Assembly: GCF_000614205.1 (NCBI RefSeq)
Contig: NZ_BAKN01000020.1
Span: forward strand, 1-49,486
From: Hoylesella saccharolytica JCM 17484
GTDB lineage: Bacteria; Bacteroidota; Bacteroidia; Bacteroidales; Bacteroidaceae
Length of the DNA: 49,486 nt
Reading direction: 5' to 3'
The notes under the pieces were generated by a model that made no database searches, had not been told where the DNA came from, and saw only the letters and a program-made list of their open reading frames with translations. Shown here piece after piece: positions 10,484 through 17,976 of the stretch (position 1 is its first letter; each line of letters opens with the position of its first letter). The position numbers were made by a program, and so were the translations under genes.

Positions 10484-10542
10484 GTTTTTCATAGTATTAG
10501 ATTTAAGGTTAACAAAGGTTGGGGCTCGGCGGAGCCCTTTTT
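10484..10542 (+). ncRNA. Putative small RNA of about 60 nt
   Basis: Bounded by a strong promoter (TTG-N20-TATATTTG) and by a perfect terminator hairpin with T5 tail. Between them there is no start codon followed by a useful frame. I do not recognise an RNA family. The alternative is that this is only a read-through terminator for the MutS-like gene with a chance promoter-like match upstream. Confidence 0.45.
10522..10542 (+). terminator. Intrinsic terminator
   Basis: GGGCTC (10522-10527) pairs with GAGCCC (10532-10537) around loop GGCG, followed by five T. Ends the putative small RNA and would also stop transcripts from the MutS-like gene. Confidence 0.85.
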
Positions 10543-10611
10543 CGTTATCTTTCAATCTAAAAAATAAAAAAGCTTCTCTTCTTTTTCCCACTCAAATTAA
10601 GGTTTTATATC

Positions 10612-10619
10612 TACCTTTG
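10612..10619 (+). promoter_or_regulatory. Promoter -7 box
   Basis: TACCTTTG, 34 bases before the ATG at 10654; matches TAnnTTTG. No clear -33 element. Confidence 0.55.
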
Positions 10620-10653
10620 CATTCCATTTTCGACAGATTAAATACGTGTTAGG

Positions 10654-10941
10654 ATGATACGAAAAGAATTAAAGGCTTTAGTAAAAGCGGTAGAGACAAA
10701 GGTGGGTAAAAGTATTCCTATCTCCTCTGATTTTGAAAAACTGGCGCAGATATTTTCAAAATATCATATCTCATTACAACCTTTGGCCTTGAAAAAGGTA
10801 TGGACTTATGTTACCGGAGCAGAGAAACCATCTACCGACGTGCTGGATAAACTCGCCTTATTTGTAGGGTTTCAGAGTTGGAAAGATTTTCAAAATGCTT
10901 TGCACGGAGATGATGACGGACAAACAAATTATGATGTATAG
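10654..10941 (+). CDS. Small HTH-like protein of unknown function
   Basis: 95 residues, with its own promoter box 34 bases upstream and another promoter after it, so it is probably monocistronic. The sequence resembles a short domain often found at the N-terminus of Bacteroidota proteins: a helix MIRKELKALVKAVE, a segment ending LKKVWTYVTGAEKPS, then a C-terminal LDKLALFVGFQSWKDF. In my reading this has the pattern of a small helix-turn-helix-like fold. Here it stands alone. A DNA-binding role is inference; no partner gene is evident. Confidence 0.7.
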   Translation: MIRKELKALVKAVETKVGKSIPISSDFEKLAQIFSKYHISLQPLALKKVWTYVTGAEKPSTDVLDKLALFVGFQSWKDFQNALHGDDDGQTNYDV

Positions 10942-10952
10942 CCGATATCTGG

Positions 10953-10981
10953 TTGATATTCATTTTTCTTTTATATCTTTG
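10953..10981 (+). promoter_or_regulatory. Promoter of lemA
   Basis: TTG at 10953-10955, 18-base spacer, TATCTTTG at 10974-10981. Leader of about 60 bases to the lemA ATG at 11050. Confidence 0.75.
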
Positions 10982-11049
10982 CAACTATCAGTGTGACAGT
11001 TTTTGTCAATACGATTACAATTTATATCACTAATTAATCTCATTAAAAG

Positions 11050-11610
11050 ATGGAACTACTTATTATCCTCGGCGTTGTCGTTATTTTGGTAGTATGGGGC
11101 ATCAGCCTTTACAACAACCTCGTAAAACTGCGCAATAATCGTGAAAATGCTTTTGCTAACATCGATGTTCAACTAAAACAACGCCACGATTTGGTACCCC
11201 AATTGGTGGCCACCGTTAAAGGATATGCCGAGCATGAGAAAACTGTTTTTCAGCGTGTAACCGAAGCACGAGCTGCCGCAATGGGTGCAACATCCATCAA
11301 TGACAAAGTGGAAGCCGAAAATATGCTTACCAGTGCGTTGGCAGGTTTAAAGGTTTCACTCGAAGCTTACCCTGAGTTGAAAGCCAATGAAAACTTCTTA
11401 CAGCTGCAAGGAGAAATCTCTGACATTGAGAATAAGCTGGCAGCAGTACGTCGTTTCTTTAATTCGGCAACACGCGAATTGAACAATGCCGTGCAAACTT
11501 TCCCTTCTAACCTCTTTGCAAAGATGTTCGGCTTCAAGAAAGAGCCGATGTTCGAGGTACCGCAAGAAGAGAGAGCTGTATTGGATAAAGCACCCGAAGT
11601 AAAATTTTAA
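11050..11610 (+). CDS. lemA: LemA family protein
   Basis: 186 residues, a full-length LemA. One N-terminal membrane helix (LLIILGVVVILVVWGISLYN) is followed by the family signature LVKLRNNRENAFANIDVQL and KQRHDLVPQLVATVKGYAEHE, then a long helical bundle containing FNSATRELNNAVQTFPSN. The N-terminus is expected outside and the bundle soluble. The molecular role of LemA is not settled. The M48 protease gene begins 20 bases downstream; this LemA-M48 pairing is common in bacteria and suggests a shared membrane-quality function. Confidence 0.95.
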   Translation: MELLIILGVVVILVVWGISLYNNLVKLRNNRENAFANIDVQLKQRHDLVPQLVATVKGYAEHEKTVFQRVTEARAAAMGATSINDKVEAENMLTSALAGLKVSLEAYPELKANENFLQLQGEISDIENKLAAVRRFFNSATRELNNAVQTFPSNLFAKMFGFKKEPMFEVPQEERAVLDKAPEVKF

Positions 11611-11630
11611 CCCATTAGCACTCCTTGCAA

Positions 11631-12629
11631 ATGAAATATGTAGGAATGCATACACAGATAAAACGCAACAACATGCTTAGCGTGTTGTTGCTTTTTATGT
11701 TTCCTGTTATCATCTTGGCCACCGTTTGGGGCTTTCTGTTTCTTGTACATACTTTCAACGGAAGTTATTACGACGATAGCGGAGAAGTCGTATTTCAGGT
11801 AGACTTTGCATCGGTTAACCATGCCTTTCTCACCACCATTCCTTGGGTTTTACTTGGTGTGGGTGTTTGGTTTATCATCGCTTATTTTGCCAATGCATCG
11901 ATGATTAGTCATGCAACACACTCTCGACCGCTCTCAAGAAAGGAAAATCCACGCGTGTATAACATCGTTGAAAACCTTTGTATGACGTGTAATATGGATA
12001 TGCCTGCCATCAATGTGGTAGACGATTCACAGTTAAACGCCTTTGCCAGCGGAATTAACAAGAAGAGTTATGCCGTTACTTTGACAACGGGCATTATCGA
12101 TTTACTTGACGATGACGAGTTAGCGGGGGTTATCGGACACGAATTAACGCATATTCGTAACCACGATACGCGACTGCTTATCACAAGTATTATCTTTGTT
12201 GGTATTATCAGTACGGTGATGAGTCTTACCGTAAGAATGATGTATGGCATTATGTGGAGCGGCAGTGGGCGCAGAGATAAAGACAAAGGAGGGCTTTCGG
12301 CGGTGATGGTTGTACTGTTGATAGGCATTGTTTGTTGTGCCATTGCTTACGTGTTTACGCTGATTACGCGCTTCGCCATATCTCGAAAACGCGAATATAT
12401 GGCAGATGCGGGCGGGGCAGAACTATGCGGTAACCCACTGGCTTTAGCTTCGGCGTTAAAGAAAATATCAAAAGAGCCGGGGCTTGACAATGTCAATCGC
12501 GAGGACGTAGCGCAGCTCTTTATTGTTCATCCCGATGAAATGAGCGTGGGTGTGCTGGGCTTTATGAACGGACTTTTTAGTACGCACCCCGATACAGACA
12601 AGCGTATTGCCATCTTAGAACAATTTTAA
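11631..12629 (+). CDS. M48 family membrane zinc metalloprotease
   Basis: 332 residues from ATG 11631 (a TTG two codons upstream is less likely). Two hydrophobic segments precede the catalytic domain (VLLLFMFPVIILATVWGFLF and LLGVGVWFIIAYF), and two more follow the active site. The zinc site is GHELTHIRNHD, with H170, E171 and H174; the third ligand is the Glu in REYMADAGGAEL. The topology is that of HtpX-like membrane proteases, although HtpX orthology is not proven. Co-transcribed with lemA (20-base gap). Expected to degrade misfolded membrane proteins. Confidence 0.92.
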   Translation: MKYVGMHTQIKRNNMLSVLLLFMFPVIILATVWGFLFLVHTFNGSYYDDSGEVVFQVDFASVNHAFLTTIPWVLLGVGVWFIIAYFANASMISHATHSRPLSRKENPRVYNIVENLCMTCNMDMPAINVVDDSQLNAFASGINKKSYAVTLTTGIIDLLDDDELAGVIGHELTHIRNHDTRLLITSIIFVGIISTVMSLTVRMMYGIMWSGSGRRDKDKGGLSAVMVVLLIGIVCCAIAYVFTLITRFAISRKREYMADAGGAELCGNPLALASALKKISKEPGLDNVNREDVAQLFIVHPDEMSVGVLGFMNGLFSTHPDTDKRIAILEQF

Positions 12630-12773
12630 AACCGCTTTAAACGGCCTAAAAACTTTTTTTGAAAGGCTTGAATCTAAATCTTAAAAAGGTTGGAAACAAG
12701 CACCAAAAAGGAAGAGGCTACTATGAGTTTTTACGTAATATTCTCCTTTGAATAGGCTGAAATAAGCATAAAC

Positions 12774-12819
12774 GAACAAGCGTTCCTGTTGCAAGTAACG
12801 GGAACGCTTGTTCTTTTTT
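12774..12819 (+). terminator. Strong intrinsic terminator after the M48 gene
   Basis: GAACAAGCGTTCC (12774-12786) pairs perfectly with GGAACGCTTGTTC (12801-12813) around a 14-base loop, followed by a T run. It lies about 145 bases past the M48 stop. Confidence 0.85.
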
Positions 12820-12940
12820 ATAGTGTAGCAGGATGCACAGAGCGCTCCAGATAAACTTTCTTACGTAAATAAAATCTCTTTTTACAAAGCTAAAAACGAG
12901 CAAAGGTGCAAGATTTACATCTTACACCTTTGCTTCGTAG

Positions 12941-13013
12941 TTGCGGAGACACGACTCGAACATGTGACCTCCAGGTTATGAGCCTGGCGAGCTACCAACT
13001 GCTCCACTCCGCG
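12941..13013 (-). tRNA. Initiator tRNA-fMet (anticodon CAT)
   Basis: A 73-base cloverleaf read on the minus strand: acceptor CGCGGAG/CTCCGCA, D arm GGAGC..GCTC, anticodon arm CCAGG-CTCATAA-CCTGG, T arm ACATG-TTCGAGT-CGTGT, discriminator A; CCA is not encoded. The first acceptor pair is a C1-A72 mismatch, the hallmark of bacterial initiator tRNA, so I call fMet rather than elongator Met. In the anticodon stem the usual three G-C pairs next to the loop read A-T, G-C, G-C. Confidence 0.93.
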
Positions 13014-13960
13014 ATATAAACTTTTCAGCGCCTCTTTTTAGATTTGCGTGTGCAAAGATACACTTTTCTGACTATATATGCAAATTTTATACTTATTATT
13101 TCACAATATTATACCTTCCGGATTGCAGCAGCGTTTATCTTACCCTATTTTCTAATAGTAAGAAATTAAAATCTTTAAGCATAGCCATACAATGAAAATT
13201 AGGCACACATAGTTCTATAAAGTAAGCATTCTCCTTTAAGTAAAACGCCCCTTATTTGGTTAGTTGGCCTCCTCAATGATACTACATGATCATTTGCAAA
13301 TGCAATAAACATTATGGGATAAAATCTTAAAAGAGAGGAGAAAAGTCCTTGCCTTTCCTAAGTTTCTTGCTTTATTCCATTACCAGTCTGCTTAACCCAC
13401 CCTATTTTTACACCCCATCTACTTTTTTAGGAGCATCCTTAATTTTGACCAATTTTTATGTGTTAAAAAAGCGGTTGGTAGTACCGAATGCTTGCGATAG
13501 AAATCATCAAGTTGATGTTTACGCGGAAATACGCGAGTATTTTGCAGTCCTGTATCATATTGATAAACAGCCTATTACGCTCATATTGATAAAAATCACC
13601 CACTTTTTACCCTTCTGAAACGCCCTAAAATCGTGGTTTTTGGAGTACAAAAGCATAGGTTTTGGCATGCAAAAGATGATGTTTTAGTGTGTAAAAGCTA
13701 TGCTTTTGCCATTCAAGACCTATGCTTTTGCATCTTCAAACCTGTTTTTTGTCAAAATAAACGCATAAATCTGCGCCAGAATTGAAATGTTAATTGTAAC
13801 GAAAAACGAAAGTAACTACACCCCTATCTCCAATTTCTGCCCTCAAAAATCTATAAAATTGAACAATAAATTCTTAAAATTGACCAATTGACAACTATTG
13901 AACCAGAAGATGAGTTAAATTTGATAATATTCGGAAAAATAATTTGTGAGGACCGAAGAA
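13014..13960. other. Gene-free stretch with one repeat copy
   Basis: About 0.95 kb of AT-rich sequence between the tRNA and the TetR promoter. The short frames in it lack ribosome sites and family features. Apart from the repeat at 13611-13735 I see nothing in it. Confidence 0.6.
13611..13735 (-). repeat. Dispersed intergenic repeat (CATAGCTTTTG family), copy B, inverted
   Basis: Read on the minus strand it gives CAAAAGCATAGCTTTTAC, AAAACATCATCTTTTGC, AAAACCTATGCTTTTG, GATTTTAGGGCGTTTCAG: the same ordered blocks as copies at 8133 and 43438. On the plus strand a further GACCTATGCTTTTGC follows at about 13717-13731, so the core motif occurs three times here. The longer tail seen in the other two copies is absent. 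Confidence 0.85.
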
Positions 13961-13966
13961 AAAAGA

Positions 13967-13997
13967 TAATTTTGCACAGTTGCATAATAGTGTGCAA
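13967..13997 (+). promoter_or_regulatory. TetR promoter overlapped by an inverted-repeat operator
   Basis: TAATTTTG (13967-13974) fits the -7 consensus. TTGCACA (13972-13978) and TGTGCAA (13991-13997) form a perfect 7-base inverted repeat with a 12-base spacer that begins inside the -7 box and covers the start site. A repressor bound there would block the promoter, so autoregulation by the TetR protein just downstream is the natural inference. Confidence 0.6.
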
Positions 13998-14019
13998 CCG
14001 ACATAAAAGAAAAACAACA

Positions 14020-14616
14020 ATGTCTATATCAAAGACAAGACAAAAGTTGGTGGATGTGGCGCGGCAATTGTTTGCCCGCAACGGTGTAGCCAACACAACA
14101 ATGAACGATATTGCCATAGCTTCGGGTAAAGGACGACGCACGCTTTACACTTATTTTAACCGTAAAGAAGACGTTTATTATGCTGTTATCGAGGCCGAAT
14201 TAGAACGACTTTCGGACAAACTGGACGAGGTAGCAGCCAAGAAAATCAGTCCGCAAGACAAAATTATAGAGCTGATATACACCCATCTCAGTATGATTAA
14301 AGAAACGGTTGTACGTAACGGCAACCTTCGCGCAGAGTTTTTTAGAAATATCTGGACGGTAGAAAAGATGCGCAAAAACTTTGACGAAGACGAGATAGAG
14401 CTTTTCAGAAAGGTGTATGCAGAGGCCAAAGCAGAGGGTGAATTTGATATTGATAATGTAGATTTGGTGGCAGATATTACGCACTATTGTATCAAAGGAT
14501 TGGAAGTTCCCTTTATTTACGGTCGACTGGGAAGCGGTATGACGGAGGAAAGCAGTAAGCCATTAGTGGCTAAGGTGGTGTACGGTGCCTTAGGAAAGCG
14601 TGTATCGAAGACATGA
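14020..14616 (+). CDS. TetR/AcrR family transcriptional regulator
   Basis: 198 residues from ATG 14020; the open frame extends further up but the promoter and operator lie there. The N-terminal TetR helix-turn-helix covers roughly residues 8-54: RQLFARNGVANTTMNDIA, ASGKGRRTLYTYFNRKEDVY. The C-terminal ligand domain is not specific enough to name a ligand. It precedes fabG by one gene, and TetR regulators next to fatty-acid genes are frequent, so a lipid-related signal is possible. The downstream lipoprotein gene overlaps its stop by four bases (ATGA), implying coupled translation. Confidence 0.92.
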   Translation: MSISKTRQKLVDVARQLFARNGVANTTMNDIAIASGKGRRTLYTYFNRKEDVYYAVIEAELERLSDKLDEVAAKKISPQDKIIELIYTHLSMIKETVVRNGNLRAEFFRNIWTVEKMRKNFDEDEIELFRKVYAEAKAEGEFDIDNVDLVADITHYCIKGLEVPFIYGRLGSGMTEESSKPLVAKVVYGALGKRVSKT

Positions 14617-15182
14617 AGATGGTGTTAGCGGTAGGCCTTTTGCTGCTTTGCGCCTGCGGTTCAGGTGGCATATCGAAACAGAAAAAAGCGGCAGAGACAA
14701 ACACACAACACGTAGCCGTGCCTACCGATAGCGCGTTAATGGGCCGTTCCGATAGGGTAAACACAGCCTCAACAGCTGTTGAGGAACCCCAGATAAACAC
14801 CGCTGCATCAGGTCAACACCAAGCAATAGAGGGGAAAGCCAACCGTGCTACCACCGTGAACGAGGAAATAAACGACAATGAGGAAGAGGATTTTATGACG
14901 CAAACGGAGCGGAAGTTTTTCCCAAAAACATTGTCATTACAGACGGTTTACCTTGAGACCATTCGCCGGGAAAAGTTGGATGGTGCGCAATATCTGCTGC
15001 CCCAACTACCCCAAAAGAGCCAAACCATAGATTTTTACCGCGACGGACTGGTTGCAGTTTCGTATAAAATAATGCCTCGTGAGGTTGAAGTAGAACTGTT
15101 ATACGAAGGCGGTGCAACTACGCTCAATCTGCGCAGGCAAAGTGGCGGAGTAATTCGCACCATCACTTACAGCGCCGATTAG
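14613..15182 (+). CDS. Hypothetical lipoprotein coupled to the TetR gene
   Basis: 189 residues. A lipoprotein signal MKMVLAVGLLLLCAC gives a Cys at about residue 13 or 15, followed by a low-complexity, charged linker (to about residue 90) and a compact C-terminal region of roughly 90 residues with KTLSLQTVYLETIRREKL and SYKIMPREVEVELLYEGG. I recognise no family. Its ATG overlaps the TetR stop (ATGA), so it is translated with the regulator and likely belongs to the same response. Confidence 0.8.
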   Translation: MKMVLAVGLLLLCACGSGGISKQKKAAETNTQHVAVPTDSALMGRSDRVNTASTAVEEPQINTAASGQHQAIEGKANRATTVNEEINDNEEEDFMTQTERKFFPKTLSLQTVYLETIRREKLDGAQYLLPQLPQKSQTIDFYRDGLVAVSYKIMPREVEVELLYEGGATTLNLRRQSGGVIRTITYSAD

Positions 15183-15214
15183 AACCGGTACAGAGTGGTT
15201 GTACCTTCGGCGTT

Positions 15215-15245
15215 TTGCGATTTTAAGGGAAAGTTTGTACCTTTG
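15215..15245 (+). promoter_or_regulatory. Promoter of fabG
   Basis: TTG at 15215-15217, 20-base spacer, TACCTTTG at 15238-15245. Leader of about 35 bases to ATG 15288. Confidence 0.7.
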
Positions 15246-15287
15246 CGACACGAAAAAACATAATATCAAACATAAATAAAAAACAAA

Positions 15288-16034
15288 ATGGGACTATTAA
15301 CAGGTAAGACAGCGCTGATAACAGGTGCTGCACGCGGTATCGGAAAAGCAATAGCATTGAGGTTTGCAGCCGAAGGAGCGAACATCGCATTTACAGATTT
15401 AGTAATCGATGAGAATGGAAAAGCTACCGAAGCAGAAATCGCTTCGCTCGGCGTTAAAGCCAAAGGATATGCCAGCAACGCAGCCGACTTTGCACAAAGT
15501 GAAGAGGTGGTAAAGCAGGTAAAAGAAGATTTTGGAAGCATCGACATATTGGTGAACAACGCCGGTATAACCAAAGATGGACTGATGTTGCGTATGACAG
15601 AAGCTCAATGGGATGCTGTTATCGGTGTAAACTTGAAGAGTGCGTTTAACTTTATACACGCTTGTGTACCCGTAATGATGCGCCAACGCGGCGGCTCTAT
15701 CATCAATATGGCGTCTGTTGTAGGTGTTCATGGTAATGCCGGACAGGCCAACTATGCAGCCTCTAAGGCTGGAATGATAGCTCTTGCCAAATCGGTTGCG
15801 CAAGAAATGGGCCCCAAAGGTATTCGCGCCAACGCCATTGCGCCGGGCTTTATCGATACAGCCATGACGCAAGAGCTATCCGAAGAGGTGCGCAAAGAAT
15901 GGATGAACCAGATTCCTTTGCGTCGGGGCGGCACCGTAGATGATGTTGCCAACTGTGCCGTTTATCTGGCTTCAGACTTGTCGAGCTATGTCAGCGGACA
16001 GGTTATTCAGGTTGACGGCGGTATGAACATGTAG
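15288..16034 (+). CDS. fabG: 3-oxoacyl-ACP reductase FabG
   Basis: 248 residues, the normal FabG length. It reduces beta-ketoacyl-ACP with NADPH in the type II fatty-acid elongation cycle (cytosol). Short-chain dehydrogenase signatures are all present: cofactor glycine motif GAARGIG (13-19), NNAG (90-93), and the catalytic triad S143 in NMASVVG, Y156 and K160 in YAASK. The C-terminus VDGGMNM is typical of FabG. It has its own promoter, separate from the TetR-lipoprotein pair. Confidence 0.95.
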   Translation: MGLLTGKTALITGAARGIGKAIALRFAAEGANIAFTDLVIDENGKATEAEIASLGVKAKGYASNAADFAQSEEVVKQVKEDFGSIDILVNNAGITKDGLMLRMTEAQWDAVIGVNLKSAFNFIHACVPVMMRQRGGSIINMASVVGVHGNAGQANYAASKAGMIALAKSVAQEMGPKGIRANAIAPGFIDTAMTQELSEEVRKEWMNQIPLRRGGTVDDVANCAVYLASDLSSYVSGQVIQVDGGMNM

Positions 16035-16037
16035 TTT

Positions 16038-16262
16038 TTGGATGAAGGACCGGGGATGAAAGATGAAAGATAAATATATAAGGATAAACATTTAATGGCT
16101 GTTAAGATAGAGAGCCATGGAAAAGTAATAAAGAAAGAGGCTATATAACCTTATTCTTTGAGCTTTATTCCGGCATTCCACAGCATTTAAGCTTTCATCC
16201 TTATATATTTATCTTTCATGTTTCATTCCGTGTCTTTCATTCTTATCTCTTCATTCCTTTTA
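16038..16262. repeat. Inverted-arm element, copy 2 (ATGAAAG type)
   Basis: A perfect 23-base inverted repeat pairs 16063-16085 with 16197-16219, separated by 111 bases. The arms begin ATGAAAGATAAATATA and are flanked by further GATGAAGGA / TTTCATTC units. It fills the whole fabG to RluA-like gap. The purine-rich, GATGAAAG-like units link it to the elements at 7739, 25578 and 43718. Confidence 0.75.
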
Positions 16263-16273
16263 TCCCTAACACC

Positions 16274-16939
16274 ATGCAAATCGTCTACGAAGATAATCAT
16301 ATTATCATTGTTTCAAAACACAGCGGCGAGATAGTACAAGCCGATAAAACCGGCGACGAGCCTTTATCGGAAACCGTGAAAGCATATATCAAAGAAAAAT
16401 ACAACAAACCTGGAAATGTGTTTTTAGGCGTTGTGCACCGTCTAGACCGCCCTGTGTGGGGTTTGGTGGTGTTTGCCAAAACTTCGAAAGCCCTTTCGCG
16501 ACTGAACGAAATGTTCAGACTTGGCGAAGTGCGTAAAACTTATTGGGCACTGGTACAAACGCCTCCGCCTACAGAAGAGGGCACGCTGACCAACTGGCTG
16601 GTAAGAAACGAGCAACAAAACAAAAGTTATGCACACGATAAGGAGGTGCCTGGTTCAAAAAAGGCAATGCTTAATTATCGCGTCATCGCCAGTTCAGAGC
16701 GGTATACACTGCTTGAGATTGAACTGCTAACAGGTCGCCATCACCAAATACGTTGTCAGTTGGCGCACATCGGTTGTCCCATCAAAGGCGACTTGAAATA
16801 TGGTGCCCGACGCAATAATCCCGATGGCAGCATCAGTCTTTTATCGCGCAAAGTAGACTTCGTTCATCCCGTTTCAAAAATCGATATCACAGCCACTGCC
16901 CCCCTACCCGACGACAATCTGTGGCAGGTTTTTAAGTAA
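16274..16939 (+). CDS. RluA-family pseudouridine synthase
   Basis: 221 residues, catalytic domain only, with no S4 RNA-binding domain. The catalytic motif VVHRLDRPVWGLVVFAKT holds Asp58; the usual TSG after HRLDRP reads VWG here. Further family blocks are SKKAMLNYRV, LLEIELLTGRHHQIR and HIGCPIKGDLKYGA. It converts uridine to pseudouridine in rRNA or tRNA; the exact site cannot be told from sequence. The ATG at 16274 directly follows the inverted-arm element. Confidence 0.92.
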   Translation: MQIVYEDNHIIIVSKHSGEIVQADKTGDEPLSETVKAYIKEKYNKPGNVFLGVVHRLDRPVWGLVVFAKTSKALSRLNEMFRLGEVRKTYWALVQTPPPTEEGTLTNWLVRNEQQNKSYAHDKEVPGSKKAMLNYRVIASSERYTLLEIELLTGRHHQIRCQLAHIGCPIKGDLKYGARRNNPDGSISLLSRKVDFVHPVSKIDITATAPLPDDNLWQVFK

Positions 16940-17020
16940 CAGTTGCGGCTTTCTTTAATGAATGGTTCACACTATAAATATAAATTAATCGTGATAAACC
17001 CATATAACTATCATTTTTTG

Positions 17021-17028
17021 TATATTTG
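17021..17028 (+). promoter_or_regulatory. Promoter -7 box of the restriction-modification unit
   Basis: TATATTTG matches TAnnTTTG; about 130 bases before the ATG at 17165. No clear -33 element. Confidence 0.5.
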
Positions 17029-17164
17029 CAATATAAGAACAAAATATATGTACATCAATTTTAGGAATGCATATATTACATTTTAATATTAAATCTTCAT
17101 TATTTATTGTGAGTAAAAACAGATGTAATAGAAAAATAAACAATGGAAATAAATTCTAATTGAC

Positions 17165-17976
17165 ATGAATATGCTAGAAAAAGAAAGTAACATACGCACC
17201 ATTATAAGTTCCTTTGTCGAAGCATATGCAGCAGGCTTTTCAGATAGGCACCTATCGGAACAAGCAAATGAAGAAGGAACTATTAATATGAAGATTCATA
17301 ATGTCTTTATTGCAGCTCTTGGTTCAGAGATACAATATTATTCAGCTCTTGCGCGTTCGCTTGACAGTTCTCTTGGTAATATGCTCGAAAGAATGGCCAT
17401 TAAAATAGCCACATTAAGCTATCGTGTTACACAACATGTTGAGGGTATATTATATAAGGAGCAAACTGATTATATTGCGGAATTATTAGAGAAGTATAAA
17501 AGACATGCTTTGATTCCTGCGATTGACGATTATATAGGTATAAGCGATAAGTTGGAGATGTCATTGAGAAAAGACACGAAAGTGATTACTACTTAGTGGA
17601 CGAGGAAAACGGACAGCATTATCTTATAGAATTAAAGATTGGAGGTGATTTAGACAATAAAAAAGCTCGTTCTGAAAAAGAGGCGTTGCTCGAACAATAT
17701 TGCATACTTACGAATAAACTAGGTCAAGAGGATAATGTGAGGATTTTGTTTGCCACAGCATATAATCGTTATGGGGAAGGGAAACCATGGACACAAGGAA
17801 GAGTACGACAATTCTTTGCAGAAGAAGAACTTTGCATTAGTCGTGATTTTTGGAACCTCGTTTGCAAGTCTGATCGTGGATACGAGCTCGTAATAGATGA
17901 ATATAGGAAGAATTCACATTATATCAACGAGGCATTAAACCGGATTAAAGGTGCCTATTTACCCAGCAACAGATGA
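17165..17976 (+). CDS. Type II restriction endonuclease-like protein, frameshifted
   Basis: Two overlapping frames give one protein of about 270 residues if one A is restored in the AAA run at 17579-17581, turning the stop into RKDTKSDYYLVDEENG. The restored centre has a PD-(D/E)XK look: SDYYLVDEENG followed by YLIELKIGGDLDNKKA. The C-terminal half contains RILFATAYNRYGEG and QGRVRQFFAEEEL. The family name is not certain to me; I considered TdeIII-type enzymes but my memory of that family does not fit well. Its stop overlaps the methyltransferase ATG by four bases. As written, the enzyme would be truncated before the presumed catalytic residues. Confidence 0.7.
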
